From: JAMWZF01 sp041628615
GTDB lineage: Bacteria > Pseudomonadota > Alphaproteobacteria > Rhodobacterales > Rhodobacteraceae
Direction: 5' to 3'
Assembly (NCBI GenBank): GCA_041628615.1
Contig: JBFKOW010000012.1
Location: 1-34,572, forward strand
DNA: 34,572 bases
Shown: in pieces, positions 15,442 to 23,571 of the stretch
How positions within the stretch are numbered: the first letter of the stretch is position 1
Layout: every line of letters starts with the position of its first letter
Notes under the pieces: model-generated
What the model was told of the DNA's origin: nothing
The model's input: the letters and a program-made list of their open reading frames with translations, nothing else
Database searches by the model: none
Position numbers and translations under genes: made by a program

Positions 15442-16325
15442 CACGCCGTCCCCTCGTCGTCGGCGCCGGGCCCGCCACGGGACAGCGCCAGCGCGCGCTG
15501 GTAGACCTCGCGGCGGTTCAGGCCCAGCGCGCCGGCAACGGTATTCGCCGCATCCTTCACCCGCATCGTGTTCAGCGCCTCCTGCAACGCCCGGTCGATC
15601 TCCGTCTCCGCCGCCTGGGCCCGTTCGGCGCGGCCGACGAGCAGGACGAATTCGCCGCGGATTTCCCGATCGGCCACGGCGCGCAAGTCACCGAGCCGGC
15701 CCCGGTCCACGGTCTCGAAGCGCTTGGTCAGTTCCCGGCAAATCGCCGCCCGGCGCTCCTCGCCCAGAATGTCGCAGACGTCCCCTAACGATTCCTGAAG
15801 CCGTCTGCCGGTTTCGTAGAACACCAGCGTCCCAGGCACCGCCACGAGCTCGCCCAGCGCCCGCCGCCGCGCCGCCCGCGCCGCCGGCAGGAACCCGGCG
15901 AAGTGGAACGCGTCGGTCCCGAGCCCGCCCACGGTGAGCGCCGCGAGCACCGCAGAGGCCCCGGGCACCGCGTGGACATCGAGCCCGGCCGCGACCGCCT
16001 CGGACACCAGCTTGAACCCCGGATCGGCGATCAGCGGCGTGCCGGCGTCGGAGACGTAGGCGACCGCCTGCCCGTCCCGGATCGCCGCGAGGATCCGCGC
16101 GCGGTCGCCCGCCCCGCTCTGGTCGTGGTAGCTTCGAATCGGCCGCCCGCCCAATGGAATTCCGTGGATTTCCATGAGCTTGCGCGTGGTTCGCGTGTCT
16201 TCGGCGACGAGGGTGCCGGCGGACGCCAGCACGTCCAGCGCCCGCAGCGTGATGTCCCGCGCATTGCCGATCGGGGTCGCCACGATGTAAAGCCCCGGGT
16301 CCAGCCGCCTGGTTTCGAAAATCAT
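15441..16325 (-). CDS. rsmI: 16S rRNA (cytidine(1402)-2'-O)-methyltransferase
   Basis: A 294-residue RsmI, an SAM-dependent enzyme that 2'-O-methylates cytidine 1402 of 16S rRNA in the ribosomal decoding centre. The tetrapyrrole-methylase fold is shown by LYIVATPIGN (12-21), AEDTRTTRKLM, the YVSDAGTPLIADPG loop, the AVPGASAVLAAL segment and FAGFLP. The C-terminal part (LNTMRVKDAANTVAGALGLNRREVYQRAL) is the usual small helical domain. The ATG at 16325 gives the normal N-terminus, although the frame is open far upstream through the divergent gene. First gene of the operon rsmI-yraN-gshB-esterase. Confidence 0.96.
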   Translation of the reverse strand: MIFETRRLDPGLYIVATPIGNARDITLRALDVLASAGTLVAEDTRTTRKLMEIHGIPLGGRPIRSYHDQSGAGDRARILAAIRDGQAVAYVSDAGTPLIADPGFKLVSEAVAAGLDVHAVPGASAVLAALTVGGLGTDAFHFAGFLPAARAARRRALGELVAVPGTLVFYETGRRLQESLGDVCDILGEERRAAICRELTKRFETVDRGRLGDLRAVADREIRGEFVLLVGRAERAQAAETEIDRALQEALNTMRVKDAANTVAGALGLNRREVYQRALALSRGGPGADDEGTA

Positions 16326-16327
16326 CC

Positions 16328-16355
16328 TAGACCCCCGGTGTCCGGCCCGTATTAT
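16328..16355 (+). promoter_or_regulatory. Possible overlapping divergent promoters for rsmI and the LpoA-like gene
   Basis: In the 96-bp gap between the two divergent starts, TAGACC (16328-16333) and TATTAT (16350-16355) with a 16-bp spacer form a sigma-70-like promoter for the plus-strand lipoprotein gene. The reverse complement of 16351-16356 is CATAAT, a good -10 for rsmI, though I see no matching -35. The two -10 boxes would share bases. The strong ribosome site GGAGG for the lipoprotein is at 16408-16412. Confidence 0.35.
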
Positions 16356-16421
16356 GCCCCAAACGCGGGAGGGGACAGCCCTCCGGGCCAGCCGCGGCCG
16401 TGATTTTGGAGGACCTGACCC

Positions 16422-17603
16422 ATGTTTGCCCGTCTCCCCGTCTCTGGCAAGATCGCCGCCCGCCTCGTGGCGCTGCTGTCGCTCGCCTGGCTCGCCGCCT
16501 GCGAGCCGGTGGCGATGGGCGGCCCGACCGGCGGCCCCTCGATCGACCCCGGCGCGCCGGTGCAGGTGGCCCTCCTCGTGCCGGGCGGCTCGGGCGCGGG
16601 CAGCGACGCCTTCATCGCCAGCAATCTCGAGAACGCCGCCCGCATGGCCATCGCCGACCTGAACGGCGCCCGGATCGACCTGCGCATCTACAACACCGGC
16701 GCCACCGCCGCCGGCGGGGCCTCCGCGGCCACCGAGGCGGCCAATGACGGCGCCAAGATCATCCTCGGCCCGCTCTATGCCGACGCCGCGAATGCGGCCG
16801 GCGTCGCGGTGGCCGGGCGCGGGATCAACGTGCTGGCCTTCTCCAACAACCCCACCATCGCCGGCGGCAACGTCTTCATCCTCGGCCCGACCTTCGAGAA
16901 CACCGCCTCGCGGCTGGTCTCCTACGGCCGGTCGCAGGGCATCAACCGCTACCTGATCGCCCATGGCGACGACCTGCAGGGCCAGGTCGGTCGCGACGCG
17001 ATCGCCTCGGCGGTGCGGCGCAACGGCGCCACCCTCGCGGGCGTGCAGAGCTACGCGATGTCCCAGACCGCGATCCTGAACGCGGCGCCGGGGATCGCCG
17101 CGGCGGTCCGGTCCTCGGGGGCGCAGGCGGTGTTCATGACCGGCGGCGCCAATGCCGACCTGCCGATCCTCGCGACCGCCCTGCCCGAAGCCGGCATCGA
17201 CCCGGCGACGACCCGGTTCATGGGGCTGACCCGCTGGAGCGCCACGCCGCAGGCGCTGAGCCTGCCGGGGCTGCAGGGCGGGCTTTTCGCCCTGCCCGAC
17301 CAGGGCCGCAGCGCCGCCTTCGAGGCCCGCTACGCCGCCGCCTACGGCGCCGCGCCGCACCCGCTGGCGTCGCTGGCCTATGACGGGATCGCCGCCATCG
17401 GCGCGCTGGTCGCGGCGGGCGACCGCAATGCCCTGACCGGGGCCGCGCTCACCACCGGGGCCGGCTTCCAGGGCTCGAACGGGATCTTCCGGCTGCGGGC
17501 GGACGGCACCAACCAGCGGGCGCTCGCGGTGGCGACGATCCGCGACAACCGCGTCGTCGTGGTGGACCCGGCGCCGCGCAGCTTCGGCGGGGCAGGATCC
17601 TGA
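16422..17603 (+). CDS. LpoA/YraM-like lipoprotein, penicillin-binding protein activator
   Basis: A 393-residue lipoprotein with a signal peptide ending in the lipobox LAAC (Cys27). The rest has a type I periplasmic-binding-protein fold resembling the C-terminal domain of LpoA/YraM: VQVALLVPGGSGAGSDAFIASNLENAARMA at the start, then ILGPLYADAANAAG and VFILGPTFENTASRL. In enterobacteria LpoA activates the peptidoglycan synthase PBP1a from the outer membrane. Whether this shorter alphaproteobacterial form (without the TPR domain) does the same is not established. Its position divergent from rsmI-yraN matches E. coli, which supports the family call. The ATG has a clear GGAGG nine bases upstream. 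Confidence 0.82.
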   Translation: MFARLPVSGKIAARLVALLSLAWLAACEPVAMGGPTGGPSIDPGAPVQVALLVPGGSGAGSDAFIASNLENAARMAIADLNGARIDLRIYNTGATAAGGASAATEAANDGAKIILGPLYADAANAAGVAVAGRGINVLAFSNNPTIAGGNVFILGPTFENTASRLVSYGRSQGINRYLIAHGDDLQGQVGRDAIASAVRRNGATLAGVQSYAMSQTAILNAAPGIAAAVRSSGAQAVFMTGGANADLPILATALPEAGIDPATTRFMGLTRWSATPQALSLPGLQGGLFALPDQGRSAAFEARYAAAYGAAPHPLASLAYDGIAAIGALVAAGDRNALTGAALTTGAGFQGSNGIFRLRADGTNQRALAVATIRDNRVVVVDPAPRSFGGAGS

Positions 17604-17725
17604 TCCCCAACCCGGTCCAGAACCCGGATCCCGGCACGGCCCCCGGCGCCGCCCCGCCGCCGGCGGCGGCAGCGGAGCCGCCGCGGCTGATCCGGCCGGC
17701 CGAGGAGATCTTCGACCCCGCCGCC

Positions 17726-20422
17726 GTGATCGCCGGGATCGACGCCGCGCTCGACGGCGAGACCGAGCCGATGGCCCGGCGCCGGGCGATCGTCCAGCGC
17801 CTCGCGGCCGCCCGCAAGGCCGGCCGGGCGGTGATCGACGCCGCCCTGACCGAAACCCCGTTCGACGCCCGCGCCGCGGTGCGGGCCTATGCCCACCTGA
17901 CCGACGGGATCGTCGTCACGGCCTTCGACAGCGTCTGCACCCGGCTGCACCCGAACCCGACGCCCACCGGCGGCGAACGGCTCGCCCTCGTCGCGGTCGG
18001 CGGCTACGGCCGGGCCGAGATGGCGCCCTTCTCGGACGTCGACCTGCTGTTCCTGACCCCCTACAAGGTCACCCCCTGGGCCGAGACGGTGATCGAATCG
18101 CTGCTCTACGTGCTGTGGGACCTGAAGCTGAAGATCGGCCATGCCAGCCGGTCGGTGAAGGACTGCCTGCGGCTCGCCCGCGACGACATGACGATCCGGA
18201 CCTCATTGCTCGAGATGCGCGGGCTGGCCGGCGACGCCGCGCTGATCGCCGAGTTGCGCAAGCGGCTGCGGGCCGACCTGTTCCACGGCACCGAGGCCGA
18301 GTTCATCGAGGCCAAGCTGGCCGAGCGTGGCAACCGCCACGTCAAGCAGGGCGGCCAGCGCTACGTGGTCGAACCCAACGTGAAGGAAGGCAAGGGCGGG
18401 CTACGCGACCTGCAATCGCTCTACTGGATCGCAAAGTACGTCCACCAGACCGACGATGTCGGCGCCCTTGTCGGCAGGGGCGTGTTCCGGGCCGACGAAT
18501 ACGAGACCTTCCGCAAGGCCGAGGCCTTCCTGCTGGCGGTGCGCTGCCAGCTGCACCTGATCGCGGACCGGGCGCAGGACCAGCTGACCTTCGACATGCA
18601 GGTCGAGGTGGCGGACCGGCTGGGCTATGCCGACAAGGGCGGGCGCCGGGCGGTCGAGCATTTCATGCAGGACTATTTCCGCCACGCCACCCGGGTCGGC
18701 GAACTGACCCGGATCGTGCTGACCGACCTCGAGGCCAACCACACCAAGCCCGAGCCGATGCTCACCCGGCTGTTCAGCCGCCGAAAGACCGCCAAGCCGC
18801 CCTACGCGATCCTGCAGAACCGGCTGACCATCGCCGACCGGGCGGCGTTCCTGTCGGATCCGGTGAACATGCTGCGGATCTTCGAGGAGGCGCTGCGCAC
18901 CGGCACCCTGCTGCACCCGGACGCGATGCGGATGCTGGCGGCCAACCTGCGGCTGATCGACGACGGCGTGCGCAACAGCCCCGAGGCCAACCGGATCTTC
19001 TTCGACACGCTGCTGAAGCACGGCAACCCGGAGCGGGGCCTGCGGCGGATGAACGAACTGGGCGTGCTGGCCGCCTTCATCCCCGAGTTCGAACCGATCG
19101 TGGCGATGATGCAGTTCAACATGTACCACCACTACACGGTGGACGAACACACCATCCAGTGCATCTCGCACCTGTCGATGATCGAGCGGGGCGAGCTGGA
19201 AGAGGAACTGCCGGTCGCCTCCTCGATCCTGAAGCGGGGGATCAACCGCAAGCTGCTCTATGCCGCGCTGCTGGTGCACGACATCGGCAAGGGCCGGCCC
19301 GAGGACCATTCGGTGCTGGGCGCGCAGATCGCCCGGCGGCTGGCCCCCCGGTTCGGGTTCAAGAAGAAGGACGCCGAGACCCTGGAATGGCTGGTCCGGT
19401 ATCACCTGCTGATGTCGGACATGGCGCAGAAGCGCGACATCGCCGACCCGCGCACGGTGCGCGACTTCGCCAAGGCGGTGAAGACGGTCGAGCGGCTGGA
19501 CCTGCTCTGCGTGCTGACGGTGTGCGACATCCGCGGCGTGGGCCCCGGGGTCTGGAACAACTGGAAGGCGGTGCTGATCCGGGCGCTCTACCGGCAGACC
19601 AAGCGGGGACTGGAGGACGGGCTGGAGGCGCTGAACCGCGAGGAACGCGGCGCCGAGGCCAAGAAGAAGCTGCGCGAGGCGCTGGCGGACTGGGACGGCA
19701 AGGACCTGCGCACCGAACTGGGCCGGCACTACGAGCCCTACTGGCAGGGGCTGCACATCACCGCCCATGTCGATTTCGCCAACCTGCTGCGCGGCATCGG
19801 CGACGACGAGATCCGGGTCAAGCTGACCCCGGACGAGGACCGCGACGCCACCCGGGTCTGCTTCGCGATGGCCGACCATCCGGGCATCTTCAGCCGGATG
19901 TGCGGCGCGCTGAGCCTTGTCGGGGCCAACGTGGTGGACGCCCGGACCTTCACCTCGAAGGACGGCTTCGCCACCGCCGCGTTCTGGGTGCAGGACGCCG
20001 AAGGCAGCCCCTATGACGAAAGCCGCCTGCCCCGCCTGCGCCGGATGATCGAGCGGACCCTGCAGGGCGAGGTCATTCCCCGCGCCGCGCTGGCCGACAA
20101 GGACAAGATGAAGCGCCGGGAAAAGGCGTTCCGCGTCGCCACCAACATCAGCTTCGACAACGACGGGTCGGACATCTACACGATCGTCGAGGTCGACACC
20201 CGCGACCGGCCGGGCCTGCTGCACGACCTGACCCGGACCCTCGCCAACGCCAACGTCTACATCGCCAGCGCGGTGATCGCGACCTACGGCGAACAGGTGG
20301 TCGACACCTTCTACGTGAAGGACATGTTCGGGCTGAAGTTCTATTCCGAGAGCAAGCAACGGTCGCTGGAACGCAAGCTGCGCGAGGCGATCGAGCGCGG
20401 CGCCGAGCGGGCGAGGGACTGA
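17726..20422 (+). CDS. glnD: [Protein-PII] uridylyltransferase / uridylyl-removing enzyme
   Basis: A GlnD protein of at least 898 residues, the bifunctional glutamine sensor that adds or removes UMP on PII proteins. The nucleotidyltransferase motif GGYGRAEMAPFSDVDLL is at residues 92-108, the HD phosphohydrolase motif LLVHDIGKGRPEDHS at about 513-527, and two C-terminal ACT domains at about 705-755 (ADHPGIFSRMCGALS) and 820-870 (DTRDRPGLLHDLTRTL), which bind glutamine. The first ATG/GTG/TTG is the GTG at 17726. However, the in-frame sequence just before it (RLIRPAEEIFDPAAV, codons from 17684) looks like the conserved N-terminus, so the true start may be a CTG at 17600 that overlaps the lipoprotein stop (CTGA), giving about 940 residues. 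Confidence 0.93.
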   Translation: MIAGIDAALDGETEPMARRRAIVQRLAAARKAGRAVIDAALTETPFDARAAVRAYAHLTDGIVVTAFDSVCTRLHPNPTPTGGERLALVAVGGYGRAEMAPFSDVDLLFLTPYKVTPWAETVIESLLYVLWDLKLKIGHASRSVKDCLRLARDDMTIRTSLLEMRGLAGDAALIAELRKRLRADLFHGTEAEFIEAKLAERGNRHVKQGGQRYVVEPNVKEGKGGLRDLQSLYWIAKYVHQTDDVGALVGRGVFRADEYETFRKAEAFLLAVRCQLHLIADRAQDQLTFDMQVEVADRLGYADKGGRRAVEHFMQDYFRHATRVGELTRIVLTDLEANHTKPEPMLTRLFSRRKTAKPPYAILQNRLTIADRAAFLSDPVNMLRIFEEALRTGTLLHPDAMRMLAANLRLIDDGVRNSPEANRIFFDTLLKHGNPERGLRRMNELGVLAAFIPEFEPIVAMMQFNMYHHYTVDEHTIQCISHLSMIERGELEEELPVASSILKRGINRKLLYAALLVHDIGKGRPEDHSVLGAQIARRLAPRFGFKKKDAETLEWLVRYHLLMSDMAQKRDIADPRTVRDFAKAVKTVERLDLLCVLTVCDIRGVGPGVWNNWKAVLIRALYRQTKRGLEDGLEALNREERGAEAKKKLREALADWDGKDLRTELGRHYEPYWQGLHITAHVDFANLLRGIGDDEIRVKLTPDEDRDATRVCFAMADHPGIFSRMCGALSLVGANVVDARTFTSKDGFATAAFWVQDAEGSPYDESRLPRLRRMIERTLQGEVIPRAALADKDKMKRREKAFRVATNISFDNDGSDIYTIVEVDTRDRPGLLHDLTRTLANANVYIASAVIATYGEQVVDTFYVKDMFGLKFYSESKQRSLERKLREAIERGAERARD

Positions 20423-20426
20423 CGGC

Positions 20427-21359
20427 TTGGATATCGCGCTGCTCAAGACGTTCCTCGAAGTGGCCGCCTCCGGCTCTTTCGTCGCGGCCGCCGAGAAGCT
20501 CTTCGTCACCCAGTCAGCGGTCTCGCTGCGGATCCAGCGGCTCGAGGAGTCGCTGGGCGAGACGCTGTTCGAACGCTCCCGCGCCGGGGCGATCCTCACG
20601 CCGCCGGGCGAGAAGTTCGAACGCTACGCCCAGTCGCTGATCCGGATCTGGGAGGAAGCCCGGCAGCAGGTGGCGATCCCGGAGGGCTATGACGAGAGCC
20701 TGACCATCGGGGCGCAGTACTCCCTCTGGCCCCGGCTCGGGTTCCGCTGGGTCGACAGGCTGCGGCAGGGCCGGCCGGGTCTCGCGTTGCGGCTCGATCT
20801 CGGGATGCCCGAGCGGCTGACCCGGCACCTGATCGAAGGGGCGGTGCAGATCGCCCTGCTCTACACGCCGCAGCTGCGCCCCGGCCTGGAGGCGGAACAG
20901 GTGCTGCACGACGAACTGGTGCTGGCCGCGTCGTTCCCCGGCGCGACGGTCGGTTCGCTGGACGGCGACTACGTGATGGCGGACTGGGGCCCGGAATTCG
21001 TGCAGGCCCACGCCATCGAGCTGCCGCAGCTGCGCAAGACCGGCCTGATGGCCGCGCTGGGGGCGCTGACGGCGGACTTCATCGTCAACCGGCGCGCCGC
21101 CGCCTATCTTCCCGCCCGCTACGTCAAGCGCTACATCGACGAGGGGCGGCTGCACCTTGTTGCAAATGCGCCACGGTTCCCCTACCCGATCTGGGCCATC
21201 TGGAGGGACGATATCGACGGCGAACTCCTTGATTACGCAAGGAAATGCCTGCATCAGACCGGAACCGCCCTGAGGAAAGAGACGGACCACGTCCTGAAAA
21301 ACCTCGCAGCGCTTTCGGACGACCGGAACGTGGAAACCCTTGGAAACACTAATGAATGA
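20427..21359 (+). CDS. LysR family transcriptional regulator
   Basis: A 310-residue LysR-type regulator. The N-terminal winged helix-turn-helix is complete (FLEVAASGSFVAAAEKLFVTQSAVSLRIQRLEESL from about residue 9), followed by LFERSRAGAILTPPGEKF and a substrate-binding domain of normal length. The ligand and targets are unknown. The start is a TTG four bases after the glnD stop, giving the standard LysR N-terminus (MDIALLKTFLE); gaggga lies about 10 bases upstream. Translational coupling to glnD is therefore possible. The last ~25 codons become noticeably AT-richer than the rest. LysR regulators often control a neighbour; here the candidates lie downstream on the same strand, which is not the classical divergent layout. 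Confidence 0.9.
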   Translation: MDIALLKTFLEVAASGSFVAAAEKLFVTQSAVSLRIQRLEESLGETLFERSRAGAILTPPGEKFERYAQSLIRIWEEARQQVAIPEGYDESLTIGAQYSLWPRLGFRWVDRLRQGRPGLALRLDLGMPERLTRHLIEGAVQIALLYTPQLRPGLEAEQVLHDELVLAASFPGATVGSLDGDYVMADWGPEFVQAHAIELPQLRKTGLMAALGALTADFIVNRRAAAYLPARYVKRYIDEGRLHLVANAPRFPYPIWAIWRDDIDGELLDYARKCLHQTGTALRKETDHVLKNLAALSDDRNVETLGNTNE

Positions 21360-21484
21360 GTATTTCTCAAGATAACCATCGTTTTATTGAATTTAAGTTA
21401 CCGCCAACAACTTCCTAAATAGCCCTCAACGCCACGGGACTGATCCCGGGGTGCAATCGCAACCTGGGGAAAAAGGAAGACACC
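21360..21484 (+). promoter_or_regulatory. AT-rich leader and promoter region of the DUF481 gene
   Basis: This 125-bp gap is much poorer in GC than the rest of the window, especially 21360-21421, and is the obvious promoter region for the outer-membrane protein gene. A possible sigma-70 pair is TTAAGT (21393-21398) and TAAATA (21416-21421) with a 17-bp spacer. A short stem-loop (cggga/tcccg, 21435-21439 with 21444-21448) lies in the leader. The ribosome site is ggggaaaaaggaag (21467-21480), close to the ATG at 21485. Confidence 0.5.
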
Positions 21485-22321
21485 ATGAAAACCTCCCTTC
21501 TCATCGCGTCGGCCATCAGCGGCCTTGTTGCTTCGGCTGCCCTCGCGCAAACCTCCACCTTCGACAACGCCGGCGCCGCCGCCGACGCCGTCGACGACCT
21601 GCAGGAGCAGATCGAGGACGACGCGGACCGCGACCTCGACGCCTTCGGCACCGAAGGCCGCCAGCCCGGCACCTACGGCTCGGTCGCCCTGCGCCTGACC
21701 TCGACCTCGAACGACGGCGACACCTCGACCGACATCGGCGTCGGCCTGCGCTACGGCTACTTCGACGGCGTGAACGGCATCGACACCTCGGCCTCCTACG
21801 CCTACGGCGAGGAGAACGGCGTCGAGACCGAGAACCGGCTGCTGCTGGGCGCGGACTACCGCCGCAACCTGAACCCGACCGTCTTCGTCTACGGCCAGGC
21901 CGACCTGTCGGTCGACAAGCTGACCACGACCCCGGACGAATACACCCAGGACATCTTCATCGGCGCGGGCCTCGGCTACCGCATCTTCAACACCGATGAC
22001 GTGCAGTGGTCGGTCCAGGCCGGCCCGGGCTACCGGGTGGCCGAAGTCGTCGGCGGCGACACCGTCGAGGAAGGCGCGGCGTCGGTTTCGTCGAACCTGT
22101 TCTACAGCCTGACCGAAACCGTCTACGTCACCAACGACACCGACGTGATCTGGTCGGAATTCGCGACCACGGTGTCGAACGACTTCGCCGTGAACGTCGC
22201 CCTGTCGGACGCGCTGGCGCTGCGGACCTCCTACGCGACCCGCTACAACGACCTGACCGACGACAGCTTCCAGGATGCCGAGAACACCCTCGGCGTGTCG
22301 GTGGTCTACAACTTCAACTGA
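21485..22321 (+). CDS. DUF481 family outer-membrane beta-barrel protein
   Basis: A 278-residue secreted protein. The signal peptide (residues 1-21, ending ASAALA before QTST) is followed by a short acidic linker (DDLQEQIEDDADRDLD) and then alternating amphipathic strands typical of an outer-membrane barrel. The segments GSVALRLTSTSNDGDT, ADYRRNLNPTVFVYGQADLSVDKL, GLGYRIFNTDDVQWSVQAGPGYR and the final VSVVYNFN are characteristic of the DUF481/YdiY family. That family is of unknown function and is sometimes called salt-induced outer-membrane protein. Strong leader features (AT-rich promoter, clear ribosome site, own terminator) and an even, strongly biased codon set suggest it is well expressed. 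Confidence 0.87.
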   Translation: MKTSLLIASAISGLVASAALAQTSTFDNAGAAADAVDDLQEQIEDDADRDLDAFGTEGRQPGTYGSVALRLTSTSNDGDTSTDIGVGLRYGYFDGVNGIDTSASYAYGEENGVETENRLLLGADYRRNLNPTVFVYGQADLSVDKLTTTPDEYTQDIFIGAGLGYRIFNTDDVQWSVQAGPGYRVAEVVGGDTVEEGAASVSSNLFYSLTETVYVTNDTDVIWSEFATTVSNDFAVNVALSDALALRTSYATRYNDLTDDSFQDAENTLGVSVVYNFN

Positions 22322-22371
22322 TCGCGGGACGGCGCGTCTCACCCTCGTGGAGCGCGCCACCGTCGAAGCAG

Positions 22372-22393
22372 GGGGCGGTCGCAGGACCGCCCC
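22372..22393 (+). terminator. Rho-independent-like terminator after the DUF481 gene
   Basis: The arms 22372-22380 (ggggcggtc) and 22385-22393 (gaccgcccc) form a perfect 9-bp stem with a gcag loop, followed by a short T-containing tail (ttcgcgttt). It lies 50 bp after the stop codon and about 100 bp before the next gene, so it probably makes the DUF481 gene a single-gene transcript. Confidence 0.72.
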
Positions 22394-22496
22394 TTCGCGT
22401 TTCCGGCGGTCCGACATTCCGGTGCGGCGTTCGGAACTTCGGCCCGGCGTCCACGCGGCGCTTCGCGCGGGGCGGACGCCATGCTAGGTCTCGACC

Positions 22497-23546
22497 ATGA
22501 CCGCGCCGCCGCATCAGGACCCGGCCTTGCCGGTTCGCCGCGTGGACCTGCGCTACTTCGCCATCGCGCTGGTCCCGGTGGCGATCTTCTGGATCAACGC
22601 GGTCATCACCGCCCAGCTCTTTCCCGCGGATCCGGGCGTCCCCGCCACCATCCTGCAGGACGGCCGGCCCTGGCTCGAGGCCGGCGGCCGCTACCGGTTC
22701 CTCGCGACGACGTGGTTCTTCGCGGCCTTCACGGTGCTGGCGCTGGCGCTGCTGGTCCGCACCCTCGCCCGGCCCACCGCCCCGGCGACGCGGGCCGCGG
22801 CCATCGGCACGGTGCTGTTCTTCGCCGTGCTCGCGCTCACCCCGACGATCCGCAACGCCACTGACCCCGACGGACGCCGGGTCTATGACCGGCTGGGCGC
22901 GGATCTGTTCGAGGCCGCCCTGTCGCGAGGCACCCTGCCCGGCTGCGCCGCCCCCGACGACCGCTGGCTGCTGGGCCGCTGTGGCGAGATGCCGGTGGTC
23001 ACCCTGTTCGACCGGGTGATCGACATCATCAACCTGCTGGCGGGGCTTGGCGTCGGGGCGCTGATCGTCGGCATGATCCTGTGCCTGCAGCGCCGCGACG
23101 GCGCGGACCCCGAGACGGAAGCGGTCGTGCTGGCCGAGAACCTGCGCCAGATGCGTCAGCAGCTCTACCTCTCCAGCCTGATCCTGACGTTCGGGATGCT
23201 TTTCGCGACAAGCTGGATGCACTGGCCGATGCAACTGGTGGCCGACAGCGACCGCGCCGCCTTCGGGTCGCTGGTGCTGGGGTCGTCGCTCTACATGGGC
23301 ACCTATTTCAGCCTGCTGATCCTCAGTTTCTACCTGCCGGTGGCGCTGGTGCTCGACGACCGGGTGCGCAGCCTCGCCGAGCGCGCCTGCCGGGGCGGCG
23401 ACGGCGTGCCGGACAGCGATCCCGCCAAGTGGCGCGACGCCCGCGGCCTGAAGGAAAGCACGCCGGACCACCTGCGCGCCGGGTTCGCGCTGACCGCCCC
23501 GATCCTCGCCGCCTTCGCCGGCGGCATCGCGCCGCTGTCGCTCTAG
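22497..23546 (+). CDS. Unrecognised multi-pass membrane protein
   Basis: A 349-residue protein I could not place in a family. It has about seven hydrophobic segments, near residues 20-40, 68-88, 98-116, 176-196, 222-244, 256-285 and 324-345. Between the third and fourth is a ~55-residue, probably periplasmic loop with two cysteines 16 residues apart (PGCAAPD and GRCGEM) that could form a disulfide. The loop before the fifth segment (TEAVVLAENLRQMRQQLYLS) looks like a short amphipathic helix. The fifth segment contains a tryptophan/histidine pair (SWMHWPMQL). The ATG at 22497 is the only good start. It converges with the EEP-family gene, 25 bp apart. Codon use is like the neighbours. Confidence 0.75.
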   Translation: MTAPPHQDPALPVRRVDLRYFAIALVPVAIFWINAVITAQLFPADPGVPATILQDGRPWLEAGGRYRFLATTWFFAAFTVLALALLVRTLARPTAPATRAAAIGTVLFFAVLALTPTIRNATDPDGRRVYDRLGADLFEAALSRGTLPGCAAPDDRWLLGRCGEMPVVTLFDRVIDIINLLAGLGVGALIVGMILCLQRRDGADPETEAVVLAENLRQMRQQLYLSSLILTFGMLFATSWMHWPMQLVADSDRAAFGSLVLGSSLYMGTYFSLLILSFYLPVALVLDDRVRSLAERACRGGDGVPDSDPAKWRDARGLKESTPDHLRAGFALTAPILAAFAGGIAPLSL

Positions 23547-23571
23547 CGGGCACCGGGGCGGGACGGCCCGC

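Noticed and set aside
21441..21470. TGATCC before the DUF481 gene as a second RpoE promoter
   Set aside because: The position where the -10 should be reads tgggga, and transcription would start inside the ribosome site. The match is probably chance.
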